Source of the DNA: Aurantibrevibacter litoralis
GTDB taxonomy: Bacteria; Bacteroidota; Bacteroidia; Flavobacteriales; Flavobacteriaceae
Length of the DNA stretch: 64,000 nt
Assembly (NCBI RefSeq): GCF_034651555.1
Contig: NZ_JAYEEQ010000020.1
Location: forward strand, 1-64,000
Reading direction: 5' to 3'
How positions within the stretch are numbered: the stretch's first letter is position 1; every line of letters begins with the position of its first letter. The notes below the pieces were generated by a model. That model saw only the letters and a program-made list of their open reading frames with translations. It ran no database searches and was not told where the DNA came from. This document shows positions 43,974 through 52,528 of the stretch, one piece after another. Made by a program: the position numbers and the translations under genes.

Positions 43974-46058
43974 TTAAAAATGAATATTTAGTTTAGTAAA
44001 AATCTGTATTCCGGGCAGCCCGGGAATATTGTTTATATCGGTATAATCAAAGAGGTTGTTTACGCCTATTTGCAGGCGGTACCGATCGGAAAAGGATTTA
44101 TTAAGCGTAACATGTACCAAGGCGTATCCATCCACAAAAGAGGTGTCGTAGGTGTCCAGAATGCCGTTACCGTTACCATTGAAAAGCCCGTATTTACTGC
44201 GATAATTGATTCGGAAGTTAGCGTTGGCCTTCCATTTGGGGATGTCGTAAAAAAGTTTAAAGTTAGCCGTATGTCGCGAACGGTTGATGAGACCAAAATA
44301 ATCGGAGGAGCTTAACTGTACCGTCTGTAGTGTTTCAGGATCACGGGCAAATACCTCGTCCCGTTTTATAGTAGCCTCCTTATCCTTATCCTTTGCAAAC
44401 AGCAATTGATACCCTGCGGAAAGAGTAAGGTTTTTAGTAAGGGTGTAGCTGGAGTTGAATTCAGCACCCGTGGTGTAAATGCGGTTAAAATTGACATAAC
44501 TAAAGACATTTTGTCCGTTGGTTTTGCGGGCAACGATACGGGTATCAATCAGATTTTTAAAATCATTTCTAAAGAAGTTGAGTTCAGTCTTTAATTTTTT
44601 GTAGGTATGTGCTGCACCAAGATTATATCCAACAGAGCTTTCGGGCTGTAAAGGTGCGTTGAGTTCAGCATAATCAAAAAGGATATCGGTGAGCTGCCCT
44701 TGTTCCTCCAATTCCTGAATTTTTTCTACAGCTACATTATAACCCAAAACAGAATATCCCACGGCAGAATTCGTAAAATCGAAATACAACTGCCGAAAAT
44801 CGGGAGCTTTAAAACCGTAGCCTACCGAGCCTTTAAGAGAAATAGTGGAACTAATGCTATAGTTGGCTGAGAATTTGGGGCTTAATTGGGATCTATATTC
44901 ACTGTGATGATCAAAGCGAGACCCGAGTATGAGGTTTAATTTTTTTAAGGGATGAAAGTCGTATTGCGCATAGATATATTGGGAATTGAAGACCACCCTT
45001 TCATCGAAGAAGGTGCGATCTAAATTTTCATGATTATATCCCAATCCAAGGGTTAGGGTTTGTTTGGGAGAGAAGTTGTAGATTCCCCTGATTTCAGGAC
45101 GCACTAATTTCTGGTCAAAGTCACTTTCGCTCAGAACGGTTTGGGAAACCGGACTTTGCAAAAGCTCGTTGGCTTTGTAATTTGTTTGATAGAACTCATA
45201 CTGAAAGCTTAACCTTTCATTTACTGTATGGTCTAACAGGCCGTGAATATTAAATTCATTAATAGCACTATCTCCTTCATACAATTCTTCATCCACCAAT
45301 ACAGTCGCATCTTGTTTTTGATTATAAAGTCGTCCCGAGGTATACATTTTTAATCGGTCAGAAAAGGAATACCATACTTGTGGATGTAACGTATAGTTTT
45401 GGAATGGACTCACGGTTTGTCCTGGAGTTTCCGGTGCTAAATCATAACCTTCGCTATGCAGAGAATTTGCATAAACGGAATAGCCCAATTTTTTCGCTTG
45501 CTGATTTAGGTTGATGTTGGCATCGTGAGTGTTAAAAGATGCAAAACGATAGGAAGCATTTCCATTTAATTGACACTCAATAGGGTTTTCGGTAATTATA
45601 TTGATGACACCACCCAAAGCTTCCGAGCCGTAAAGACTGGACGATGGGCCTTTTACTACTTCGACTTGTTTTATGTTGCCAACGGTGAGTCTACTTAAAT
45701 CAAAATTGCCCGAAGATCTTCCCACTAAGGGCACACCATTGATTAAAATTAAAATATAGTCGGAAGCTATCCCCTGTATTTGCACCCCATCAAACCCACT
45801 TTCATCACTAACTGTTATAATGCCCGTTTGTTCATTTAGAATCTCGTTAAGACGAATTACACCGGTATTTTGAATTTGTTTTTTAGAAATTATAGTTACA
45901 GGAAGCGGAATTTCGGAGAGCTGTCTTATGGTTCGGGTTGCTGTTACAACAACCTCATCCAGCGCTTGAGTTTGAATGCTGTCTACCGTTTCTTGAGCTT
46001 GCAGTGCAGAAAGAATGCCTAGAAAAGCAACAAGCATCGGTAATTTATTTAGAATCAT
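43974..46058 (-). CDS. TonB-dependent haem receptor (HmuR-like)
   Basis: The 694-residue outer-membrane protein has a signal peptide (GILSALQAQ), a plug (about residues 30-145: DEVVVTATRTIRQLSE, ILINGVPLVGRSSG, VEVVKGPSSSLYGSEALGGVI) and a barrel with the terminal FTKLNIHF. It opens the hmuY-doxX operon. Its start codon lies inside a 23-base palindrome resembling a Fur operator, and a second palindrome lies upstream, so repression by iron is likely. Substrate haem is inferred from the HmuY partner. Confidence 0.9.
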   Translation of the reverse strand: MILNKLPMLVAFLGILSALQAQETVDSIQTQALDEVVVTATRTIRQLSEIPLPVTIISKKQIQNTGVIRLNEILNEQTGIITVSDESGFDGVQIQGIASDYILILINGVPLVGRSSGNFDLSRLTVGNIKQVEVVKGPSSSLYGSEALGGVINIITENPIECQLNGNASYRFASFNTHDANINLNQQAKKLGYSVYANSLHSEGYDLAPETPGQTVSPFQNYTLHPQVWYSFSDRLKMYTSGRLYNQKQDATVLVDEELYEGDSAINEFNIHGLLDHTVNERLSFQYEFYQTNYKANELLQSPVSQTVLSESDFDQKLVRPEIRGIYNFSPKQTLTLGLGYNHENLDRTFFDERVVFNSQYIYAQYDFHPLKKLNLILGSRFDHHSEYRSQLSPKFSANYSISSTISLKGSVGYGFKAPDFRQLYFDFTNSAVGYSVLGYNVAVEKIQELEEQGQLTDILFDYAELNAPLQPESSVGYNLGAAHTYKKLKTELNFFRNDFKNLIDTRIVARKTNGQNVFSYVNFNRIYTTGAEFNSSYTLTKNLTLSAGYQLLFAKDKDKEATIKRDEVFARDPETLQTVQLSSSDYFGLINRSRHTANFKLFYDIPKWKANANFRINYRSKYGLFNGNGNGILDTYDTSFVDGYALVHVTLNKSFSDRYRLQIGVNNLFDYTDINNIPGLPGIQIFTKLNIHF

Positions 46059-46067
46059 TCTGAATAA
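46045..46067. promoter_or_regulatory. Fur-operator-like palindrome over the receptor start
   Basis: TTATTTAGAAT-C-ATTCTGAATAA is an 11-1-11 inverted repeat with a single mismatched pair. Its ATTTAGAAT/ATTCTgAAT half-sites resemble Bacteroidetes Fur boxes as I remember them. It includes the ATG of the receptor (46058-46056 on the minus strand), so a bound repressor would block the message start. Confidence 0.6.
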
Positions 46068-46074
46068 TTTTCGA

Positions 46075-46123
46075 CAAATATATTAGTTATTTTTATTTAA
46101 TCTAAATAAAATTTATATTTTTG
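46075..46123. promoter_or_regulatory. Divergent promoter region with second palindrome
   Basis: Two -7 elements face outward: TATATTTG on the minus strand (46082-46075, for the receptor) and TATTTTTG on the plus strand (46116-46123, for the DUF6607 gene). Between them is a perfect 7-3-7 palindrome TTATTTA-ATC-TAAATAA (46093-46109). The layout suggests one repressor controlling both directions. Confidence 0.6.
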
Positions 46124-46160
46124 CCGAAATAAATATTAGATCCATTTAAACTATTTTGAA

Positions 46161-47087
46161 ATGAAAAAATTAGCCTTACTCGTTACCATTTCCTTAACTA
46201 CCTTTTCTGCACTACAAGCACAATCCAATAAAAAGCAACAAGACATCGCTTCCATTAGGGATATGTGTGGCTGCTATGAGATCGAGTTTAAGTACACAGA
46301 AACCTTTGCGCCAGATACAGCTTATGCAAAGCACTCAGATTATAGGGCTACGGCCTTGGAATGGGCGGAATTGATAACGGATAGTGATCAAAAACTATCC
46401 ATTCAACATTTACTAGTTATCAATGATACCATGGTGATTAAACATTGGCGACAAGATTGGGAATACGAAAACCAGAAGGTCTTTTATTATGACAAAGACA
46501 ATAACTGGGTTTTTAAAACCTTGCCCAAAGAGCAAGTAAAAGGGCAATGGACACAAAAAGTTTTTCAGGTAGATGATAGTCCCAGGTATTCCGGTTCAGC
46601 CACATGGGTGCATGCTGATGGTAGAAATTATTGGGAAAATAAAACCGATTCGCCGCTACCGCGAAGAGAGCACAGCAAACGATCTGATTATAATGTAATG
46701 GTACGTGGCAATCGACAGGAAATTACCCAATACGGCTGGATTCATGAACAGGATAATGACAAACTAATTAGGACTCTTGGTAAGGAAGATGTGCTGCTTG
46801 CGCAGGAAAAAGGATTTAACACCTATACTAAAGTCCCTGATGCAAAATGTAAGGCTGCAAAAACATGGTGGAAAGAAAACCAAACTTTTTGGGCTACCAT
46901 ACGCGGTGCTTGGGATGAGGTATATAATCGTTCTGGAAATTTGACGCTTTTAAAACAAGTGGACGCAAAACCGTTGTTTATGCATTTTGATGCATTGCAA
47001 AAGAATGCTGTAGGAAAGGAAGCGGTATTACAGGTAATTCAAAAATTTATTCATCCAAAAACAGAATCTATTACAACCGGAAATTGA
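46161..47087 (+). CDS. DUF6607-like secreted protein
   Basis: The 308-residue protein has a signal peptide (MKKLALLVTISLTTFSALQAQ) and a conserved body with RDMCGCYEIEFKYTETFAPD, LSIQHLLVINDTMVIKHWRQDW and a later WGAIRGAWDEVYNR-like run. This fits DUF6607, a Bacteroidetes family without known function. It faces the haem-receptor operon across a shared operator region and is followed by another small conserved gene, so it may act in haem or iron use. The family name is from memory and not searched. Confidence 0.7.
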   Translation: MKKLALLVTISLTTFSALQAQSNKKQQDIASIRDMCGCYEIEFKYTETFAPDTAYAKHSDYRATALEWAELITDSDQKLSIQHLLVINDTMVIKHWRQDWEYENQKVFYYDKDNNWVFKTLPKEQVKGQWTQKVFQVDDSPRYSGSATWVHADGRNYWENKTDSPLPRREHSKRSDYNVMVRGNRQEITQYGWIHEQDNDKLIRTLGKEDVLLAQEKGFNTYTKVPDAKCKAAKTWWKENQTFWATIRGAWDEVYNRSGNLTLLKQVDAKPLFMHFDALQKNAVGKEAVLQVIQKFIHPKTESITTGN

Positions 47088-47148
47088 AGTTGAGGTATTT
47101 TCTGATTCAAAGGTAAGATGTAGTAAAAAGGTTAAAAATTTTTATCCG

Positions 47149-47505
47149 ATGGAAGACATTAACGCCATTTATCATAACTCTTTCGGGATTGCATTTCAAT
47201 GGAAGAGCAGTGCTACCAAAGACATAAAGAAAGTGCAACTCGTTTTTCGCAATACGGGACTTTTACTTACGCTTCCGGAACTACATCAATTTCTTAAAAA
47301 TATTAAATGTACCATAGATGGTAATGCTTTATGTTCCGATTGCGCCAATAATGATGCCTGTCGTGCTTTATTAATTGATACTCCCGCGCCGCAGGTATCG
47401 CTTGCCGTAAACCAAAAAGAGTTGCAGGGTATTTATGATTTGGTCCAGGGAACCTTATTTCAGCTCAATCTGGACAATTATCTGGGTAGTATTTGCAAGG
47501 CTTAA
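47149..47505 (+). CDS. DUF6686-like Cys-rich cytoplasmic protein
   Basis: This 118-residue protein has no signal peptide. It has the segment CSDCANNDACRALLIDTP (CxxC then C) in the middle and ends with ELQGIYDLVQGTLFQLNLDNYLGSIC. I recognise the end as the DUF6686 pattern seen beside haem receptors in flavobacteria, though less surely than its neighbour. Three closely spaced Cys residues and a final one could hold a metal or haem. It lies 61 bases after the DUF6607 gene and converges with lpxH, overlapping its stop by four bases. Confidence 0.6.
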   Translation: MEDINAIYHNSFGIAFQWKSSATKDIKKVQLVFRNTGLLLTLPELHQFLKNIKCTIDGNALCSDCANNDACRALLIDTPAPQVSLAVNQKELQGIYDLVQGTLFQLNLDNYLGSICKA

Positions 47506-48269
47506 GGTTTGTAGTTGTGTAGCGAAAGCTTCTTCCCATCGAAAACGGCATAGGTAAAATAGGTAATCCAATCTCCTAAGTTTACGTATGTCGATTTTTC
47601 ATTTAATGCAATCTCTAAAGGCAAGTGTCGGTGACCAAAAACAAAGTAATCATAATGCTGTTGTTCCAGTTTACGTTTGGCGTAGCTCACTAGCCATTCT
47701 TTCTCTTCTCCTAAAAATTGAATATCGGCGTCTCCGGAAATCAATTTGTTTTTAACCGATAAGTATTGGGCTAGTTTCACCCCCAAATCCGGGTGCAGCC
47801 AACGGAAAAACCATTTGGCTACCGGATTGGTAAAGACTTTTTTCATCCGTTTATAGCCTTTGTCGTGCGGTCCCAAACCATCACCATGACCCATAAAAAA
47901 GGAGGTATTGTTAAAGCTAAACTGTTGCGGTTTGTGAAAAACGGTAATGTGTAGTTCTTCTTCAAAATATCCGTCCATCCATAGATCGTGGTTGCCCACA
48001 AAATAATAAATGGGAATGCCTGCATCACTGAGTTCGGCCAATTTGCCCAAGGTACGGGTAAAGTATTTGGGAACAACGGTTTTGTATTCAAACCAAAAAT
48101 CAAATAAATCGCCCAGAAGAAAGATGGCTCCGGCATCTGCTTTGATACTGTCTAACCAAGATACAAAACGTTTTTCACGAGGCCGACTTTCCGAAGCATT
48201 GGGTGCTCCTAGATGATTATCACTCGCAAAATAGATTTTCTTGTCCTTTGGCAGGGGTATGGTCTTCAT
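47502..48269 (-). CDS. lpxH: UDP-2,3-diacylglucosamine diphosphatase
   Basis: LpxH removes UMP from UDP-diacylglucosamine in lipid A synthesis. The calcineurin-type metal motifs are present: FASDNHLG (D-x-H), GDLFDFWFE, GNHDLWMDG, MGHGDGLGPHDKGYK and FGHRHLP. Length (255) fits the Bacteroidetes form, which is a little longer than E. coli LpxH (240). Its stop overlaps the DUF6686 gene by four bases; queD lies just upstream on the same strand. Confidence 0.9.
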   Translation of the reverse strand: MKTIPLPKDKKIYFASDNHLGAPNASESRPREKRFVSWLDSIKADAGAIFLLGDLFDFWFEYKTVVPKYFTRTLGKLAELSDAGIPIYYFVGNHDLWMDGYFEEELHITVFHKPQQFSFNNTSFFMGHGDGLGPHDKGYKRMKKVFTNPVAKWFFRWLHPDLGVKLAQYLSVKNKLISGDADIQFLGEEKEWLVSYAKRKLEQQHYDYFVFGHRHLPLEIALNEKSTYVNLGDWITYFTYAVFDGKKLSLHNYKP

Positions 48270-48361
48270 GCGTGGTAAAGATATGGAAAAAGTGGGGATG
48301 CATTTAGCTAAATTGAAAGTTCAGCCTAACGAGATCCATATCCTTTTTAGGGCTAGGGGAA

Positions 48362-48811
48362 TTAATTATCACTGGCGTACCATTCCGCAAAGGAGGTTTC
48401 CGTCTCCTGAAGTTTTAAAGAATATAACTGAATATGTCGCGGCAAGCGCGCCTTTATTTTGGCAGCAAAATCGATGACCATATTTTCACTAGTCGGTTGG
48501 TAGTCGGCTAAAATTACATTATGTCCTCGTTGTATGAGTTCGTTTGCTAAGTCTATATGAGGGGTGTTCATATTAAAGACCGTGGCATGGTCAAAGGTAT
48601 CTACAATTTCTTCTTTTACAATTTTTTTGAGATCGCCAAAATCGATTACCATCCCCAATTTTACATGGTTTTTGTCGGTAATAGGACTACCAATCACCGT
48701 GACCGACAAGCGATAGCTATGGCCGTGAACGTTTCGGCATTTGCCGTCGTAGCCGTATAAGGCATGGCCTGTTTCAAAACTAAATTGCTTGGTAATTCTA
48801 ATGGTACTCAT
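48362..48811 (-). CDS. queD: 6-carboxytetrahydropterin synthase
   Basis: QueD converts dihydroneopterin triphosphate to 6-carboxytetrahydropterin, the first dedicated step to queuosine and other 7-deazapurines. The zinc His residues and catalytic Cys are seen in FETGHALYGYDGKCRNVHGHSY; DTFDHATVFN and LKLQETETSFAEW complete the active site. The start is ATG 48811 (MSTIRITKQFSFETGH), giving 149 residues; the longer upstream open frame has no family match. The remaining queuosine genes are not in the window. Confidence 0.93.
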   Translation of the reverse strand: MSTIRITKQFSFETGHALYGYDGKCRNVHGHSYRLSVTVIGSPITDKNHVKLGMVIDFGDLKKIVKEEIVDTFDHATVFNMNTPHIDLANELIQRGHNVILADYQPTSENMVIDFAAKIKARLPRHIQLYSLKLQETETSFAEWYASDN

Positions 48812-48899
48812 AAAAAGGATTTGACTTGCAAAAGTAAGGATTCTTGAGCAACGAAACCATATTTGAGCTACATTTGCCCGCTTTCTAAATGGCACGCTT

Positions 48900-49541
48900 G
48901 TGGCAGAACTTTTTGAACAACTAGACTTTGTTGAAAATCCTTTGTACGAACGGGTCATTAGTGATTTACTAGCACAGCAATACAGCATCGTAGATGATTT
49001 TTTCTCCTCAGCCATTGTAGAAAAGTTGCGCTTGGCCTTATTAGAAAACTATGATAAAGATCAATTCAAAAAAGCCGCTATAGGCAATGCTTCAAATGCC
49101 ATTGTAGCCAAAGCAATTCGAGGCGATTTTATTCTGTGGATGGATGAATGCCAAACAGAACCTGCAGAAAAACTCTTTTTTAATAGAATTAATGACCTAG
49201 CCCGCTATTTAAACAAAACCTGTTTTTTAGGGATCATGCACACGGAGTTTCATTATGCCCTTTATCCTAAAGGCACTTTTTACAAACGGCATTTGGATAC
49301 GTTTCAAAATGATGACCGCCGAAAATTATCTATGGTATGCTATCTTAATCTTGCAAACTGGCAGCCCGAAGATGAAGGCGAGTTAGTTTTGTATGTAAAC
49401 GAAAATGGCATTGAACTTTCCAAAAAAATTCATCCACTTAGTGGTAGGATGGTTATTTTTGAGAGTCAGGTTTTGGAACATGAAGTAAAACCGGCCAAAA
49501 GGGATCGCTTGAGCATCACCGGCTGGCTAAAAACCCGATGA
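48900..49541 (+). CDS. 2OG-Fe(II) oxygenase (prolyl-4-hydroxylase-like)
   Basis: The 213-residue protein has a double-stranded beta-helix with the iron ligands His and Asp in YKRHLDTFQND, a distal His in VLEHEVKPAKRD, and the 2-oxoglutarate Arg in the following RLSITGW. The family hydroxylates proline or other side chains. GTG 48900 (MAELFEQLDF) is the best start; an ATG at 48889 is in another frame. Its 3' end has been duplicated downstream (50015-50138) together with a small membrane-protein gene. Confidence 0.87.
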   Translation: MAELFEQLDFVENPLYERVISDLLAQQYSIVDDFFSSAIVEKLRLALLENYDKDQFKKAAIGNASNAIVAKAIRGDFILWMDECQTEPAEKLFFNRINDLARYLNKTCFLGIMHTEFHYALYPKGTFYKRHLDTFQNDDRRKLSMVCYLNLANWQPEDEGELVLYVNENGIELSKKIHPLSGRMVIFESQVLEHEVKPAKRDRLSITGWLKTR

Positions 49542-49544
49542 AAA

Positions 49545-49640
49545 TTACCGCTTAAATTTTCGGTTGGTCTTAAATCGATTTACGAAATAAACTACCCTCA
49601 AAATCAGGACTAAAAAGAGGGAAAATAAAGTTTCCGTACA
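49545..49640 (-). pseudogene. Frameshifted copy of the small membrane-protein gene (copy A)
   Basis: The minus strand encodes VVYFVNRFKTNRKFKR and a stop, matching the end of the intact 37-residue protein at 50231-50344 (AVYFVNRFRNNRRYKR). Upstream, in another frame, it reads GNFIFPLF, matching GNLIFP of the intact protein. One frameshift therefore separates the two halves. It lies three bases from the oxygenase stop, tail to tail. Confidence 0.65.
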
Positions 49641-50014
49641 CTTTGTTTCGGATTTTTTTACGTGGCGGGCGTTGCTTTTAGGTTTGAATTGAGGAGCGAG
49701 GTAAAATAGGTGTTTGGGGTAATTGACACGTTCTTTCATTTTTTTTGCTTGTCCAAAAGAAACGAAACAAAGAAAAAGACACTCCTTCTTATGTGTTCCC
49801 GGAAATCAAAAAGGATTTCCAGGACCGCAATCAAGGCCTAAATTTTTTCCAAGGCTTCAAAAATTCTTTACGGCCATGATTGCTACACTACAGAAGGAGG
49901 TTTCCTAACCTGAACTTTTCTTTACTGTTTTGGGTTATTGGTAAATGGAAATTACAAAGTTGTCAAACTTAAGTATCAAGTTCGATTTCAAAGGTTTCAA
50001 ATTTTTTGTGAAAT
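49641..50014. repeat. Spacer of a degenerate tandem duplication
   Basis: This interval between the oxygenase copies has no gene. Near 49740-49800 it contains TTTTTTTGCTTGTCC and AAAAGAAACGAAACAAAG, words I associate with common flavobacterial intergenic repeats; a single copy is visible here. The open frame 49723-49908 has no recognisable family and is not taken as a gene. Confidence 0.4.
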
Positions 50015-50138
50015 TGAAAATAAGTTAGAAGATACATTAAAGATAGTTAATGCAGATACAAGTTGGATGTTAGCTTATGAAGTAAAACCTGCCAAAAGGG
50101 ATAAACTTAGTATCACCGGCTGGTTAAAAACCAGCTAA
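50015..50138 (+). pseudogene. 3' fragment of a second 2OG oxygenase (copy B)
   Basis: The frame ends YEVKPAKRDKLSITGWLK followed by TS and a stop, almost identical to HEVKPAKRDRLSITGWLK of the gene at 48900-49541. Before it, a weaker match (ENKLEDTLKI against ENGIELSKKI) can be followed for about 20 residues and is then lost. The iron-binding HxD part is missing, so it is a dead fragment of a tandem duplicate. Confidence 0.75.
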
Positions 50139-50139
50139 C

Positions 50140-50200
50140 GCAGCATGTATACTTTTGGTTGTTCTTATATCGATTTACAAAATAGACTACAATGCGCCGC
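50140..50200 (-). pseudogene. Fragment of the small membrane-protein gene (copy B)
   Basis: On the minus strand the DNA encodes RIVVYFVNRYKNNQK, matching the C-terminal half of the 37-residue protein; the native stop is lost and the N-terminal half is absent. It lies tail to tail with the oxygenase fragment exactly as copy A lies with the intact oxygenase. Confidence 0.6.
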
Positions 50201-50230
50201 ACTCGTTTATAACGAGTACTAGCGTTATGT

Positions 50231-50344
50231 TTATCGCTTATAGCGCCTATTATTTCGGAACCGGTTTACAAAATATACGGCACCAACAATGAGGAGCATC
50301 ATGGGAAAAATGAGATTTCCGTTTAGGAAGTCGATCACATTCAT
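50231..50344 (-). CDS. 37-residue single-pass membrane protein
   Basis: ATG 50344 opens MNVIDFLNGNLIFPMMLLIV, then GAVYFVNRFRNNRRYKR and TAA at 50231. One membrane helix (about residues 11-26) is followed by a strongly basic tail, so the C-terminus is probably cytoplasmic. Two broken copies of the same gene lie at 49545-49640 and 50140-50200, which supports it as a real gene. No family or function is known to me. Confidence 0.6.
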   Translation of the reverse strand: MNVIDFLNGNLIFPMMLLIVGAVYFVNRFRNNRRYKR

Positions 50345-50389
50345 ACTATAATTTATTAAAGGTATAGGCAAAACGTTTTTTGTGCGATT

Positions 50390-51163
50390 TTATTTTTTAA
50401 AGGTGGCCAATGCCTTTTTAGTAAACTCGGACAACACCAATTTTCCGCTAAGTTCGGCACGTGTAAGCAAGAGATTTTCCCAATGATCGGTACCTTTCCA
50501 GAGTACTTTTTTCCATTCTGCGAGGGCTTCCGGATTATAAGCTGCTAGTTTCTCCGTAAAAAACGCCAATTCCTTATCCATTTCTTTCAAACTTTCAAAA
50601 ACCTTTGAAAAAAGGCCTTTCTGTTGTGCCCAATAGGCATTTTTCCATTCTGTTGGGGCAAGCGACATTTCGGAAAGTGCTGCGGTGCCAATTTTTCGTT
50701 CCACTGCCGGTGCAATAACCAAAGGCGCAATACCAATACTGAGTTCAGAAAGTCTGATAGCTGCTGCATCGGTAGCAAAAACATAATCACAGGCTGCAAT
50801 AAGACCTACTCCGCCACCTACAGTTTTGCCTTGAACACGTCCTACAATAAGTTTTTCACATTGGCGCATGGCATTGATGAGGTTGGCAAATCCACTAAAA
50901 AACACGTTCCCCTCTGCACGTGTGGATACCGCCATAAGTTCATCAAACGAAGCACCCCCGCAAAACGGACCTTCGTCGCCCTCAGATTTTAAAACGATAA
51001 GCGTAATATTTGGGGCATCAGATAGCTTTTGAAATTCAGAAGTTAATCTATTCAATAGTTCCAAAACAAAGGAATTTCCCGCCGGATGCCCAAATTCCAC
51101 CGTGGCTATAGTACCCTCAATTTTGGTATATAAACTTCCATTAGGTCTTGTAGTTCCCATCAT
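50390..51163 (-). CDS. Enoyl-CoA hydratase/isomerase family protein
   Basis: The 257-residue protein has the crotonase fold: GTIATVEFGHPAGNSF, the first oxyanion-hole segment GPFCGGASFDEL, and the second GKTVGGGVGLIAACDYVFA. The catalytic Glu pair of true hydratases is not clear (Glu in RLSELSIGIAP fits the second), so the reaction is uncertain: hydratase, isomerase or methylglutaconyl-CoA hydratase are all possible. Two Met codons open it. It stands alone between the small membrane protein and MATE genes. Confidence 0.87.
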   Translation of the reverse strand: MMGTTRPNGSLYTKIEGTIATVEFGHPAGNSFVLELLNRLTSEFQKLSDAPNITLIVLKSEGDEGPFCGGASFDELMAVSTRAEGNVFFSGFANLINAMRQCEKLIVGRVQGKTVGGGVGLIAACDYVFATDAAAIRLSELSIGIAPLVIAPAVERKIGTAALSEMSLAPTEWKNAYWAQQKGLFSKVFESLKEMDKELAFFTEKLAAYNPEALAEWKKVLWKGTDHWENLLLTRAELSGKLVLSEFTKKALATFKK

Positions 51164-51181
51164 CTTTCAATTTACTCAAAA

Positions 51182-52516
51182 TTACGACTTTTGTAATCGC
51201 GGGTGAAATTTTCTTCGGAATTTCCAAAGCAGTGCACCTGCCCGGATGCCCATCCACAGTACTAAAGCAAGCCAAATACCATGTAATGCGAACCCAAGAT
51301 ATTTCAATAAAAATAAAGCGGGAATAAAACCTATAAAGGTGGCAAAAAGCAACAAATTCCTCAGGTATTTCATCTCTCCCAGCCCTTTAAAGGTACCGTC
51401 TAAAACAAACGCCACTGTGTTAATGGGTAATCCTAAAAGCAGAATAAAGAAGATGCTAAAAAAGGTTTCCAAAACTCCGATATCATTAGAAAATAAGCGT
51501 CCTATAGGGTTATAAAATAGAAAACCCAAAAACATTAACCCCATGCAAACCACAAGACCGTAGCGCATGGTTTTTTTGACCAAAGCCCAAAGACCGTCAA
51601 AATCCTTAGCGCCTAGAAGTCGACCGCCCATGACGTTTCCTGCGGTGGCATACCCGTCAATAAAAAAGGCAGTAAATAACCAAAGGTTTAGGGCAATGGT
51701 ATGGGCGCCAATAAAACGAGAACCTAGGTCGGTGGCCTCTCTTACGGACAGGATGAGTGCGGTATTTAAGGCAAAAGAACGCACAAAAAGATTTAAGCTC
51801 ATCAGTACCAATCGTCCCAATTCGGGGTGTAAAGGAAGACGAAGGTGCCAGCTGATATCCGTTTTTAAAATTAGGAGGATAAAAGCCATTAATGCCATAA
51901 CCAACTGGGCAATAAGGCTGGCCCAGCCCGCCCCTTCCAAATACATGGGTGCTATAAACCCCTCAACGCCATAGACCAGAACAAAGTCCATCACTGCATT
52001 TAAAATTGCCCCTGTAATCGCAATGATCATAGGCCAATAGGTGTTTTGCAATCCCTTGAAAATACCAAAAACGGCGAAGGTAAAAAGAGTTAGTGGAAAG
52101 CCCCAAACCCGAATGGCGTAATACGAAATGCATAATTCCAATATTTTCCCGGAGGCATTCATCAATTTAAAAATATCCTCAATGACAAATACCGTTGAGA
52201 ATAAAAGGATAAGACTTACCAAAATATTTAGGGCAATGGCCTGGACTGGTAGGGTTTTTACTTCTTCCAATCTGTTGGCACCCAAATATTGCGAAATAAT
52301 TGCCGATATGGCACTTTGGGTTTGGCCAAGCACCCAAATCAACATCGACATAAAAGAACCTACGATGCCTGCTGCAGCCAACGATTCCAGTCCGTTTACC
52401 GGAATGTTGCCTACAATGGCGGTATCGGTTAAGGATAGCAGCGGTTCTGCTATCCCGGCAATGGTTGCCGGAATGGCTATTTTATTGATGTTTTTAAAGC
52501 TGATGGCAGTTTTCAA
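51182..52516 (-). CDS. MATE-family efflux transporter (DinF-like)
   Basis: The 444-residue protein has twelve predicted membrane helices in two halves, opening INKIAIPATIAGIAEPLLSLTDTAIVGN, a standard MATE start. Members export drugs or metabolites by H+ or Na+ antiport. No ATG exists before residue 53 and a stop lies five codons upstream of TTG 52516, so TTG is the start. It follows the GNAT gene by 12 bases and probably depends on its translation. Confidence 0.93.
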   Translation of the reverse strand: MKTAISFKNINKIAIPATIAGIAEPLLSLTDTAIVGNIPVNGLESLAAAGIVGSFMSMLIWVLGQTQSAISAIISQYLGANRLEEVKTLPVQAIALNILVSLILLFSTVFVIEDIFKLMNASGKILELCISYYAIRVWGFPLTLFTFAVFGIFKGLQNTYWPMIIAITGAILNAVMDFVLVYGVEGFIAPMYLEGAGWASLIAQLVMALMAFILLILKTDISWHLRLPLHPELGRLVLMSLNLFVRSFALNTALILSVREATDLGSRFIGAHTIALNLWLFTAFFIDGYATAGNVMGGRLLGAKDFDGLWALVKKTMRYGLVVCMGLMFLGFLFYNPIGRLFSNDIGVLETFFSIFFILLLGLPINTVAFVLDGTFKGLGEMKYLRNLLLFATFIGFIPALFLLKYLGFALHGIWLALVLWMGIRAGALLWKFRRKFHPRLQKS

Positions 52517-52528
52517 ACAGTTGGGAGA

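Noticed and set aside
49723..49908. 61-codon open frame with many Lys, Phe and Pro
   Set aside because: The sequence resembles a common intergenic repeat and lies within the spacer of a broken duplication.
51567..51974. 135-codon open frame inside the MATE gene
   Set aside because: Antisense of a well-supported membrane protein; composition (many Lys, Arg, Pro) is that of a shadow frame.
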